The position numbers and the translations under genes are program-made. Shown here piece by piece: positions 1 through 6,813 of a stretch of DNA of 19,263 nucleotides. Each line of letters begins with the position of its first letter. Within the stretch, counting starts at the first letter, position 1. The stretch is from contig CAZWRK010000075.1 of NCBI GenBank assembly GCA_964635875.1, forward strand, positions 1-19,263. Direction: 5' to 3'. The notes beneath the pieces are model-generated. The model did not search any database, had not been told where the DNA came from, and saw only the letters and a program-made list of their open reading frames with translations. The DNA comes from CAZWRK01 sp964635875. Its GTDB lineage: Bacteria > Pseudomonadota > Gammaproteobacteria > Burkholderiales > Aquaspirillaceae.

Positions 1-26
1 GCCCTGAATAGTAAGGAGAGTTTTTT

Positions 27-725
27 ATGAGTGTGTGGTCAGATATTGCGCGGAATGCGCTCTGGAAACAAAACGCCGGTTTGGCGCAGTTATTGGGTTT
101 ATGCCCGATTTTGGCCGTGAGTAGCACGGTCGTGAATGCGGTGAGCTTGGGGCTGGCGACGTGTTTGGTGATGACGATGGCGAGTGCTGCGGTGGCTTCG
201 GTGCGGCACTTTGTCCCGAATGAAATCCGCAATCCGGTGTTTGTGCTGATCATCGCCGCATTGGTCACGGTGGTCGATTTGGCGATGAATGCATGGGTGC
301 ATCAGCTGTATACCGTGCTCGGGATTTTTATCCCGCTAATTGTGACCAACTGCATTGTGCTGGCGCGCGCCGAAGCGTTTGCTTCTAAAAATCCGGTTCG
401 GGAGTCGGCTTTTGACGGCTTGATGATGGGCTTAGGTTTAACGGCCGTATTGGCGGTGTTGGGCGGGATTCGTGAGCTTTTTGGCCGTGGCACGCTCTTT
501 TCGGGGTTGAATTTGATCTTTGGTGAAGGCGCTGCCGGTTTGACCTTGCATCTGATTCCTGAGGAGGCGCATTACCAATTTTTGCTGGCGTTGTTGCCGC
601 CGGGTGCCTTTTTTGGCTTGGCGATGTTGATCGCAGCCAAGAATTACCTTGATGCGCGTGCGCAACGTCAGGCGTTGTTACGTGGCCAACAGGCCGCGTC
701 TGATGCTTCTCCGAGTGCGGCTTGA
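27..725 (+). CDS. rsxE: Electron transport complex subunit RsxE/RnfE
   Basis: Integral inner-membrane subunit of the Rnf/Rsx complex, which couples electron transfer between NADH and ferredoxin to ion movement and, in E. coli, keeps SoxR reduced. The 232-residue protein is hydrophobic throughout, with about six membrane segments, and carries the family's N-terminal region (NALWKQNAGLAQLLGLCP) and the ELFGRGTLFSG loop near residues 150-160. The ATG follows a clear AAGGAG at 13-18. The gene lies next to nth, the arrangement at the 3' end of rsxABCDGE-nth in enterobacteria, so the other rsx genes are probably just left of the window. The C-terminal tail (about residues 210-232) is polar and Ala/Ser-rich, as is common here. 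Identification is from sequence resemblance and gene order. Confidence 0.95.
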   Translation: MSVWSDIARNALWKQNAGLAQLLGLCPILAVSSTVVNAVSLGLATCLVMTMASAAVASVRHFVPNEIRNPVFVLIIAALVTVVDLAMNAWVHQLYTVLGIFIPLIVTNCIVLARAEAFASKNPVRESAFDGLMMGLGLTAVLAVLGGIRELFGRGTLFSGLNLIFGEGAAGLTLHLIPEEAHYQFLLALLPPGAFFGLAMLIAAKNYLDARAQRQALLRGQQAASDASPSAA

Positions 726-733
726 GTGTGCCG

Positions 734-1369
734 ATGAATACGCACAAGCGTCGGCAAATTTTTGAACGCTTTCGGGCGGCAAATCCTGAGCCTAAGCCCG
801 AATTGGCCTATAGCTCGCCATTTGAATTGTTGGTGGCGGTGATTTTGTCGGCGCAGGCGACCGATGTGGGCGTGAACAAGGCGACGGCGCGTTTGTTTCC
901 CGTCGCGAATACGCCCGAGGCGATTTTGGCGCTCGGCGAAGCCGGTCTGACCGAATACATTCGGACTATCGGCCTGTATCGCGGCAAAGCGCGTCACATC
1001 ATTGAAACCTGTCGGTTATTGCTAGAGCGGCACGGTGGTGAAGTCCCTGCCCAGCGCGAGGCACTTGAGGCCTTGCCAGGTGTGGGGCGTAAAACGGCCA
1101 ATGTGGTGCTCAATATCGCTTTTGGGTGGCCGACAATTGCGGTCGATACACATCTATTTCGGGTCTCGAATCGGACAGGGATTGCGCCAGGGAAAACCGT
1201 GCGTGATGTTGAAAACGCGCTTGAAAAATGTGTTCCCGCAGAATTTAAGTTACATATTCATCATTGGCTGATTTTGCACGGCCGCTATATTTGTAAGGCA
1301 CGCAAGCCTGAGTGTGGCGGGTGCCTGATTGCCGATTTGTGCGATTACCCTGCCAAAGCCTTTGCATGA
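734..1369 (+). CDS. nth: Endonuclease III (DNA glycosylase/AP lyase)
   Basis: Base-excision repair enzyme that removes oxidised pyrimidines and nicks abasic sites. The helix-hairpin-helix LPGVGRKTANVV carries the catalytic lysine (about K120), and VDTHLFRV carries the catalytic aspartate (about D138). The C-terminal [4Fe-4S] ligands are spaced C-X6-C-X2-C-X5-C (CKARKPECGGCLIADLC). Starting at the ATG at 734 gives 211 residues, the E. coli length, and an N-terminus (MNTHKRRQIF) that aligns with E. coli Nth. An upstream TTG at 722 is in frame and overlaps the rsxE stop but would add four unneeded residues. The 8-base gap to rsxE suggests co-transcription. No good Shine-Dalgarno is visible, so translational coupling to rsxE is likely. 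Confidence 0.96.
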   Translation: MNTHKRRQIFERFRAANPEPKPELAYSSPFELLVAVILSAQATDVGVNKATARLFPVANTPEAILALGEAGLTEYIRTIGLYRGKARHIIETCRLLLERHGGEVPAQREALEALPGVGRKTANVVLNIAFGWPTIAVDTHLFRVSNRTGIAPGKTVRDVENALEKCVPAEFKLHIHHWLILHGRYICKARKPECGGCLIADLCDYPAKAFA

Positions 1370-1460
1370 TGCGAAAAGATGCCGCGCTTGAATATGGTTT
1401 TAATTGCGCCCATCTATCACGCATTCAATTTCAGTAGCGCTTCTCTTGAAGGTGCGCAGA

Positions 1461-2975
1461 ATGACGGAACCCCCCATGCAACGATCTATTGTTTCTACTT
1501 TCTCTCCGATTGCCCTAGCCGCCAGCGTCATGGTGTTGCTGAGTGGTTGTGACAAAGTGCAAGAACTCACGCACTCTACGCCGACGCCTGCGCCAATCGC
1601 AGTCCCCGCGCAAGGCAGTCAAATTGGTATGTTAGTGGCTGACTTTTCACAGCTGGTCGAACGTGAAGGGCCTGCGGTGGTCAATATCTCGGCGCAGCGC
1701 GACGGTGAGCCAGAAGATAATGCGGCAGCCAGTCCGTTTCCGTTCCCGATTCCAGAAAATGACCCGCTATTTGAGTTCTTTAAGCGCTTTATGCCGCCTA
1801 ACGGCGCACAGCAGGAGCCTCAAGACCGCGAGGCTGTCTCGTATGGCTCTGGTTTTATTGTGTCACCCGATGGCTACGTGCTGACCAATGCGCATGTGGT
1901 CGCCGGATCTACCCAACTCCAAGTGAAGTTGGCGGATAAACGGGAAATGAAAGCGCGTTTAATTGGTCTTGATAAGCGCACCGATGTCGCTTTGCTCAAG
2001 GTTGATGAAGGCGATAAGTTGCCGACCGTCAAAATCGGCAATGCTGCGACCTTAAAAGTCGGGGAGTGGGTGGCGGCGATTGGCGCACCATTTGGCTTTG
2101 ATAACACCGTGACTGCGGGGATTGTGTCAGCCAAAGGCCGGAGCCTGCCGGATGATACCTTCGTGCAGTTTATTCAAACCGACGTTGCGATTAACCCCGG
2201 TAATTCCGGCGGGCCGTTGTTCAACCTCAAAGGCGAAGTGGTCGGGATCAACTCGCAGATTTATAGCCGCTCGGGCGGATTTATGGGGATCTCGTTCTCG
2301 ATTCCGATTGATGTGGCGATGAATGTCGCTGAACAATTGAAGAAAACCGGCAAAGTCAGTCGGGGTCAATTGGGCGTTCACATTCAGGAACTGAGCAAGG
2401 AATTGGCGCAATCGTTTGGTCGCGATTCGGCCAAGGGTGCGTTGATTGTGAACATTGAGCCGGAAAGCCCCGCAGCAAAATCTGGGCTACAAGTCGGCGA
2501 CATCATTATTTCGGTCGATGGAAAAGCGGTCGATAGCTCGCGTGATTTGCCGATGCTGATTGGCGCACGTTTACCCGGCACACAAGTGACCCTCGGCTTG
2601 TGGCGGAAGGGCAAAGAAGTCTCCGCAAGTGTGGTTTTGGCCGAAATGAAGAGTGATGCGCCGCCTGTTAAAAAGGCCGTTGAGCCGAAAGACAGTGCGA
2701 TGAGCCTGCCGAAATTGGGGCTTAATCTCTCGGCATTGAGCCGTGAGCAGCGTCGTGAAAGCGGTTTGGCGGGTGGGTTGTTGGTCGAGTCTGTGACGGG
2801 CTTGGCGGCTAAATCGGGCTTGATGGCGGGCGATATTATCGTCGCGGTGAATCAAACAGAAACACCGGATTTTGATAGTCTGCAAAAAGCGCTGAGTGCC
2901 AGTGGTCAAACTGCCGCGCTTTTAGTGCGACGTGCTGACAATACTTTGTTTATCCCCCTGCGCTTGAAAGAGTAA
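1461..2975 (+). CDS. Do/DegP-DegQ (HtrA) family serine protease, predicted lipoprotein
   Basis: Periplasmic quality-control protease of the HtrA family, 504 residues. The trypsin-like domain has an intact catalytic triad: H145 (TNAHVV), D175 (RTDVALLKV) and S249 (NPGNSGGPL). Two PDZ domains follow, at roughly residues 325-415 and 430-500. The N-terminus has a hydrophobic signal ending in LLSGC, a lipobox placing the lipidated cysteine at C30, followed by Asp. Do proteases usually have soluble signal peptides, so this suggests membrane anchoring. The ATG at 1461 is preceded by GAAGG at 1448-1452; an alternative ATG at 1476 keeps the lipobox. A longer reading from a TTG at 1404 lacks support. 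The paralogue (DegP, DegQ or MucD) cannot be settled from sequence alone. Confidence 0.93.
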   Translation: MTEPPMQRSIVSTFSPIALAASVMVLLSGCDKVQELTHSTPTPAPIAVPAQGSQIGMLVADFSQLVEREGPAVVNISAQRDGEPEDNAAASPFPFPIPENDPLFEFFKRFMPPNGAQQEPQDREAVSYGSGFIVSPDGYVLTNAHVVAGSTQLQVKLADKREMKARLIGLDKRTDVALLKVDEGDKLPTVKIGNAATLKVGEWVAAIGAPFGFDNTVTAGIVSAKGRSLPDDTFVQFIQTDVAINPGNSGGPLFNLKGEVVGINSQIYSRSGGFMGISFSIPIDVAMNVAEQLKKTGKVSRGQLGVHIQELSKELAQSFGRDSAKGALIVNIEPESPAAKSGLQVGDIIISVDGKAVDSSRDLPMLIGARLPGTQVTLGLWRKGKEVSASVVLAEMKSDAPPVKKAVEPKDSAMSLPKLGLNLSALSREQRRESGLAGGLLVESVTGLAAKSGLMAGDIIVAVNQTETPDFDSLQKALSASGQTAALLVRRADNTLFIPLRLKE

Positions 2976-2982
2976 AACCGGC

Positions 2983-2988
2983 TAGAAT
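2983..2988 (+). promoter_or_regulatory. Possible -10 element (TAGAAT) upstream of rraA
   Basis: TAGAAT lies just after the protease stop codon and about 104 bases before the rraA start, in a gap of 116 bases. No convincing -35 is seen at 17 bases; a TTGAAA at 2964-2969 is only 13 bases away. The same hexamer stands before nlpD and, on the other strand, before pmbA, which mildly supports it as a local -10 form. Inferred by eye only. Confidence 0.3.
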
Positions 2989-3091
2989 TTTGCTTGTGCC
3001 AAGGCGTGCGCTGCCTTGGCCGCTTTCATTCAAACCCACAATAACAACACAGGGCGCATGCGCGATTGTGTGGACTGACAAAGGAAATAGC

Positions 3092-3571
3092 ATGGATTTT
3101 TTAACGACTGATTTGTGCGATGAATTTAGCGATGATCTCCAAGTCGCGACGCCCATGTTTAAAAGCTATGGCGGCAAATCGAAATTTTTTGGCGAAATTC
3201 AAACCATCAAAGTTTTTGAAGACAATTCGCTGGTGCGCGATGTCTTAGGTGAAAACGGCGAAGGCAAAGTCTTGGTCGTCGATGGTGGCGGCTCATTGCG
3301 CTGTGCTTTATTGGGCGATCAACTCGGCGAGCTGGCGGTGAAAAATGGCTGGCAAGGCGTCATTATCTACGGTTGTATGCGCGATTCGGTTGCCATCAAT
3401 GCGCTGGATTTAGGCGTGCGTGCAATCGACACCCATCCGCTGAAATCAGTCAAGAAAGGTGTTGGCGACCATCAGTTGCCCGTCACGTTTGCTGGGGTGA
3501 CTTTCCGCCCGGGCGAGTATGTGTACGTCGATGAAGACGGGATCATCACCGCACAAAAACCGCTGTTCTAG
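3092..3571 (+). CDS. rraA: RraA-family protein (RNase E inhibitor family / putative HMG aldolase)
   Basis: Member of the RraA family, 159 residues. E. coli RraA binds RNase E and inhibits RNA decay; related proteins are class II 4-hydroxy-4-methyl-2-oxoglutarate aldolases and oxaloacetate decarboxylases. The family core VLVVDGGGSLR (about residues 59-69) is present. So is D76-X20-R97-D98, the motif I recall as marking the aldolase/decarboxylase members. E. coli RraA has Gln where D98 is and lacks the matching first Asp. Both roles are therefore possible, and the catalytic one deserves weight. The ATG at 3092 has AAGGA at 3081-3085; upstream in-frame codons from 2990 do not look like RraA. A terminator follows directly, so this is probably the end of a transcript. 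Confidence 0.9.
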   Translation: MDFLTTDLCDEFSDDLQVATPMFKSYGGKSKFFGEIQTIKVFEDNSLVRDVLGENGEGKVLVVDGGGSLRCALLGDQLGELAVKNGWQGVIIYGCMRDSVAINALDLGVRAIDTHPLKSVKKGVGDHQLPVTFAGVTFRPGEYVYVDEDGIITAQKPLF

Positions 3572-3592
3572 TTTGCATCATTCCTTTCAATG

Positions 3593-3632
3593 AAGCCAAA
3601 GCCTTGTGATGAGGTTTTGGCTTTCTTGTTTT
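3593..3632 (+). terminator. Rho-independent terminator after rraA
   Basis: An 11-bp stem (AAGCCAAAGCC at 3593-3603 with GGTTTTGGCTT at 3613-3623, one G-U pair) with a 9-base loop is followed by a T-rich tail (TCTTGTTTT). It starts 21 bases after the rraA stop. Confidence 0.8.
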
Positions 3633-3665
3633 CGTGCGTGGAATAGGCCGAACCCTCAGCGCTTT

Positions 3666-3673
3666 GGTACACT
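3666..3673 (+). promoter_or_regulatory. Possible extended -10 promoter of ettA
   Basis: TGGTACACT fits an extended -10 (TGn followed by TACACT at 3668-3673), 36 bases before the ettA ATG and downstream of the rraA terminator. A new promoter is expected here. No good -35 is visible. A near-identical GTGTTACACTCG stands before the aminotransferase gene at 14926-14934. Confidence 0.4.
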
Positions 3674-3709
3674 CTCGCCATCTTGTGTTAAACAGAAAGT
3701 ACATTTCTT

Positions 3710-5377
3710 ATGGCTCAGTATGTCATGTCGATGCTCCGCGTGAGCAAAATTGTCCCGCCTAAGCGTCAGATTATTAAAGATATTTCTTTGTCTTTCTTCC
3801 CCGGTGCCAAAATCGGTCTATTGGGTTTGAACGGCTCGGGTAAATCAACCGTGCTGCGGATTATGGCCGGTGTCGACAAAGAATATGATGGCGAAGTTCA
3901 GCATTTGCCGGGCGTCAAAGTAGGTTATCTGCCGCAAGAGCCGCAACTCGATCCGACCAAAACTGTCCGCGAAGAAGTCGAAAGCGGCATGGGCGATGCG
4001 GTCAACGCGCAAAAGCAGCTGGAAGAAGTCTATGCCGCGTATGCCGATCCTGATGCCGACTTCGATAAATTAGCCGAAGAACAAGCCCGACTCGAAGCGA
4101 TTATTGCCGCCAGCGCCGGTGACAATATCGCCTTGCAGCTCGAAATCGCCGCCGATGCGCTGCGCCTGCCACCTTGGGATGCGACGATTCAGCATTTATC
4201 CGGCGGTGAAAAGCGCCGCGTGGCTTTGTGCAAACTGCTGCTGTCCAAGCCCGACATGCTGTTGCTCGATGAACCAACCAACCATTTGGATGCTGAGTCG
4301 GTCGAGTGGCTGGAGCAGTTCTTGGTGCGCTTCCCCGGCACCGTGGTCGCTGTGACCCATGATCGTTACTTCTTGGATAACGCCGCCGAGTGGATTTTGG
4401 AGCTTGACCGCGGTCATGGCATTCCTTGGAAGGGCAACTATTCGAGCTGGTTGGAACAAAAAGAAGCGCGCTTAGAAAAAGAGTCGAAGCAGGAAGGCGC
4501 GCGCATCAAGGCCATGAAGCAAGAGTTGGAGTGGGTGCGGCAGAATCCAAAAGGCCGCCAAGCTAAATCGAAAGCGCGTTTGGCGAAGTTCGAAGAGTTG
4601 TCCAGCCATGAGTACCAAAAACGCAACGAAACACAGGAAATTTTCATTCCGGTCGCGGAGCGTTTGGGCAATGAGGTCATCGAATTTAACGGCGTCAGCA
4701 AAGCTTTTGGCGACCGTCTGCTGATTGATAATCTGAGCTTCAAGATCCCCGCCGGCGCGATTGTCGGGATTATCGGCCCCAACGGCGCGGGTAAATCGAC
4801 CTTGTTCCGCATGATTGCCGGCCAAGAGCAGCCGGATAGCGGCATGGTGACGATTGGTCAAACCGTTCAAGCCGCTTATGTGGATCAAAGCCGCGATAGT
4901 TTGAGCGCAGAAAAAACCGTATTTGACGATGTGTCCGGCGGGCTAGATTTGATTAACGTCGGTCGCTTTGAAATGTCGTCGCGGGCGTACTTGGGGCGCT
5001 TCAACTTCAAAGGCGCGGATCAGCAAAAGCTGGTCGGTAATTTGTCTGGCGGTGAGCGCGGTCGTCTGCATTTGGCCAAAACCCTGCTCAAAGGCGGCAA
5101 TGTGCTGATGCTGGATGAACCGTCGAACGATTTGGACGTTGAAACCCTGCGTGCTTTGGAAGATGCGTTGCTGGAGTTTGCCGGTAGCGTGATGGTGATT
5201 AGCCATGACCGTTGGTTCTTGGATCGGATCGCCACGCATATTCTGGCTTGCGAAGGCGATTCGCAATGGACCTTCTTCGACGGCAACTATCAAGAATACG
5301 AAGCCGACAAGCGCAAGCGCTTAGGTGAAGAAGGCGCGAAACCGAAGCGGATTCGTTACAAGCCGATTAGTCGTTAA
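3710..5377 (+). CDS. ettA: Energy-dependent translational throttle protein EttA (ABC-F)
   Basis: Cytosolic ABC-F ATPase that binds the ribosomal E site and gates the first elongation step according to ATP/ADP level. Its 555 residues equal the E. coli length. It has two ATP-binding domains and no membrane segments: Walker A GLNGSGKST (39-47) and GPNGAGKST (356-364), and signatures LSGGEKRR (from 163) and LSGGERGR (from 445). Walker B/D-loop motifs are DEPTNHLD and DEPSNDLD; the second has Ser for the usual Thr. The charged linker between the domains, containing ELEWVRQNPKGRQAKSKARL, is the P-site tRNA interaction motif that separates EttA from other ABC-F proteins. The upstream Shine-Dalgarno is weak (AGAAAG). 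It stands between a terminator and a GC-rich hairpin, so it may be monocistronic. Confidence 0.97.
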   Translation: MAQYVMSMLRVSKIVPPKRQIIKDISLSFFPGAKIGLLGLNGSGKSTVLRIMAGVDKEYDGEVQHLPGVKVGYLPQEPQLDPTKTVREEVESGMGDAVNAQKQLEEVYAAYADPDADFDKLAEEQARLEAIIAASAGDNIALQLEIAADALRLPPWDATIQHLSGGEKRRVALCKLLLSKPDMLLLDEPTNHLDAESVEWLEQFLVRFPGTVVAVTHDRYFLDNAAEWILELDRGHGIPWKGNYSSWLEQKEARLEKESKQEGARIKAMKQELEWVRQNPKGRQAKSKARLAKFEELSSHEYQKRNETQEIFIPVAERLGNEVIEFNGVSKAFGDRLLIDNLSFKIPAGAIVGIIGPNGAGKSTLFRMIAGQEQPDSGMVTIGQTVQAAYVDQSRDSLSAEKTVFDDVSGGLDLINVGRFEMSSRAYLGRFNFKGADQQKLVGNLSGGERGRLHLAKTLLKGGNVLMLDEPSNDLDVETLRALEDALLEFAGSVMVISHDRWFLDRIATHILACEGDSQWTFFDGNYQEYEADKRKRLGEEGAKPKRIRYKPISR

Positions 5378-5385
5378 TTTGTGTG

Positions 5386-5417
5386 CGCCACCGGCTCGAC
5401 GGTGTCCGGTGGCGTTT
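5386..5417 (+). other. Perfect 9-bp GC-rich hairpin between ettA and the DUF1415 gene
   Basis: CGCCACCGG (5386-5394) pairs perfectly with CCGGTGGCG (5406-5414) around an 11-base loop, followed by only TTT. It begins 8 bases after the ettA stop and ends 3 bases before the GAGAAGG Shine-Dalgarno (5418-5424) of the next gene. It may be a weak terminator, a 3'-end stabiliser of ettA mRNA, or a brake on downstream translation. Confidence 0.6.
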
Positions 5418-5433
5418 GAGAAGGTGTATTTGC

Positions 5434-5991
5434 ATGACCCAAGAAATCATTGCCGCAACCCGCGTATGGCTCGAAAAAGCGGTGATTGGTCTAAATTTAT
5501 GTCCGTTTGCCAAGTCGGTTTATGTCAAAGAGCAAGTGCGCTATGTGGTGAGTGAGGCGCGCCATATTGATGCGTTTTTAGAAGAGTTGGATCGGGAGTT
5601 GCAGTTGTTGTCAGAGACCGATCCCGCTCAGATTGACACGACCTTGCTGATTCATCCCACGCTTTTTCCCGATTTTTTAATCTTCAATGACTTTTTGGAG
5701 ATTGCAGAGGGTGTACCCGAAGAGCTGGGTTTAGACGGTGAATTTCAAATTGCTAGTTTTCATCCGCAATTTCAGTTTGCTGATACGGCGCCAGATGACA
5801 TCAGCAATTACACCAACCGCGCACCGTATCCGACACTGCATTTGATTCGTGAAGCTAGCATTGCCCGTGCCGTCGAGCAGTTCCCCAATCCAGAAGCGAT
5901 TTTTGAGCGCAATATCGAAACCGTGACCAAGCTGGGCGTTGAAGGTTGGGCGGCATTAGGCATTCCTTATCCGTCTATCCCGCAAGATTAA
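5434..5991 (+). CDS. DUF1415 family protein of unknown function
   Basis: I recognise the family (DUF1415) but no established biochemical role. The 185-residue protein is predicted cytosolic, with no signal or membrane segment. Conserved-looking blocks are an N-terminal GLNLCPFAK (about residues 25-33), an acidic aromatic block HPTLFPDFLIFNDFLEIAE (about 75-93), and a central FHPQFQFA ... NYTNRAPYPTLHLIREASI (about 109-150). A single N-terminal cysteine and several His/Asp residues could bind metal, but that is speculation. The ATG at 5434 has GAGAAGG at 5418-5424; a GTG at 5383 would add 17 Arg-rich residues encoded by the hairpin region and is unlikely. It is followed after 24 bases by the nlpD-like gene. 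Confidence 0.88.
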   Translation: MTQEIIAATRVWLEKAVIGLNLCPFAKSVYVKEQVRYVVSEARHIDAFLEELDRELQLLSETDPAQIDTTLLIHPTLFPDFLIFNDFLEIAEGVPEELGLDGEFQIASFHPQFQFADTAPDDISNYTNRAPYPTLHLIREASIARAVEQFPNPEAIFERNIETVTKLGVEGWAALGIPYPSIPQD

Positions 5992-6000
5992 ATGGCTCGG

Positions 6001-6009
6001 TGTTAGAAT
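6001..6009 (+). promoter_or_regulatory. Possible extended -10 promoter directly before the nlpD-like gene
   Basis: TGTTAGAAT (TGn plus TAGAAT at 6004-6009) ends six bases before the ATG at 6016. Initiation about seven bases downstream would fall at or next to the ATG, giving a leaderless message. No Shine-Dalgarno is seen in this gap, which agrees with that reading. No -35 is recognised. Confidence 0.35.
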
Positions 6010-6015
6010 AAGCGC

Positions 6016-6759
6016 ATGCGATATTTCTCTCTTTTTTGTGCGAACCTGAGTGGTCTCGGGCGACGCGTTGGGCGTGCGGTTGGCGTCTCTTTGTTGGGTG
6101 CGGGCCTGCTGAGTGCCTGTGCAACCTCTTCATTAAACGAGCCGGTTGGGGCGGGATATTATCGCGTGCAGCCCGGCGATACCTTGTATCGAATCGCGAA
6201 TAATAACGGCCAAAGCGTGAGTAATTTAGTGCGCTGGAATAGTTTGGCCGATGCGTCGACGATTAATGTCGGTCAAGTGTTGCGGGTGTTGCCGCCGACG
6301 GGGAGCGCATCGACTTCCGAGCCGCGCACCACGACGCGCACTAAGCCCAGTACGCGTACCAGCACAGCGAATGCGCCGTCGCCTAGCACGGTTAGCATGT
6401 TTTGGCCTGCGACCGGCAATAAAACCATCATTCGCGGTTTTAATGGTACGAGCAGCAAAGGGATTGATATTTCGGGCAGCGCGGGAGATCCCGTGGTGGC
6501 GATTGCTGCAGGCAAGGTTGTCTACGCCGGTCAAGGGATTCGGAATTACGGTAATTTATTAGTGATTAAGCACGACAACGAATTTTTGTCGGCGTATGCG
6601 CACAATCAAACTTTATTGGTCAAAGAGGGCGCTCGCGTGTCGCAAGGCCAAAAAGTCGCGACCATGGGGCAAACCGGCACGGATCGGGTGAAGCTGCATT
6701 TTGAGCTACGCTATCGCGGTCAATCGATTGATCCTAAAGGCTATTTGTCGGAACCTTGA
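6016..6759 (+). CDS. nlpD: NlpD-like LysM/LytM lipoprotein (amidase activator type)
   Basis: Envelope lipoprotein of 247 residues. A signal peptide ends in LLSAC, giving lipidated C35 with Ala at +2 (outer-membrane sorting expected). A LysM peptidoglycan-binding domain spans about residues 48-92 (YYRVQPGDTLYRIA ... LRVLPP). A Ser/Thr/Arg-rich linker follows, then an M23/LytM domain from about 129 to the end. The M23 metal ligands are degenerate: the first His is Ser in TSSKGIDI, and the HxH pair is K-L-H in VKLHFELRY. E. coli NlpD has the same losses, so I infer a non-catalytic activator of cell-wall amidases (AmiC type) in cell separation rather than an endopeptidase. In many proteobacteria nlpD precedes rpoS; here it instead meets a convergent gene. 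Confidence 0.9.
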   Translation: MRYFSLFCANLSGLGRRVGRAVGVSLLGAGLLSACATSSLNEPVGAGYYRVQPGDTLYRIANNNGQSVSNLVRWNSLADASTINVGQVLRVLPPTGSASTSEPRTTTRTKPSTRTSTANAPSPSTVSMFWPATGNKTIIRGFNGTSSKGIDISGSAGDPVVAIAAGKVVYAGQGIRNYGNLLVIKHDNEFLSAYAHNQTLLVKEGARVSQGQKVATMGQTGTDRVKLHFELRYRGQSIDPKGYLSEP

Positions 6760-6772
6760 GCTTTGGTGTTAA

Positions 6773-6813
6773 AAAAACAGCCCGTTGAGTCATTCACGGG
6801 CTGTTTTTATTTT
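6773..6813. terminator. Bidirectional terminator between nlpD and the convergent secreted-protein gene
   Basis: A 13-bp perfect stem (AAAAACAGCCCGT at 6773-6785 with ACGGGCTGTTTTT at 6796-6808) has a 10-base loop. A run of A on the left (from 6771) and of T on the right lets it work on both strands. The TAA stop of the minus-strand gene (6812-6814) falls in its T-rich tail. Confidence 0.88.

Noticed and set aside
1..30. 3' end of a gene upstream of rsxE, possibly rsxG
   Set aside because: Frame 1 runs to a TGA at 28-30 overlapping the rsxE ATG, but the other two frames also stop here. Nine codons are too few to identify a gene.
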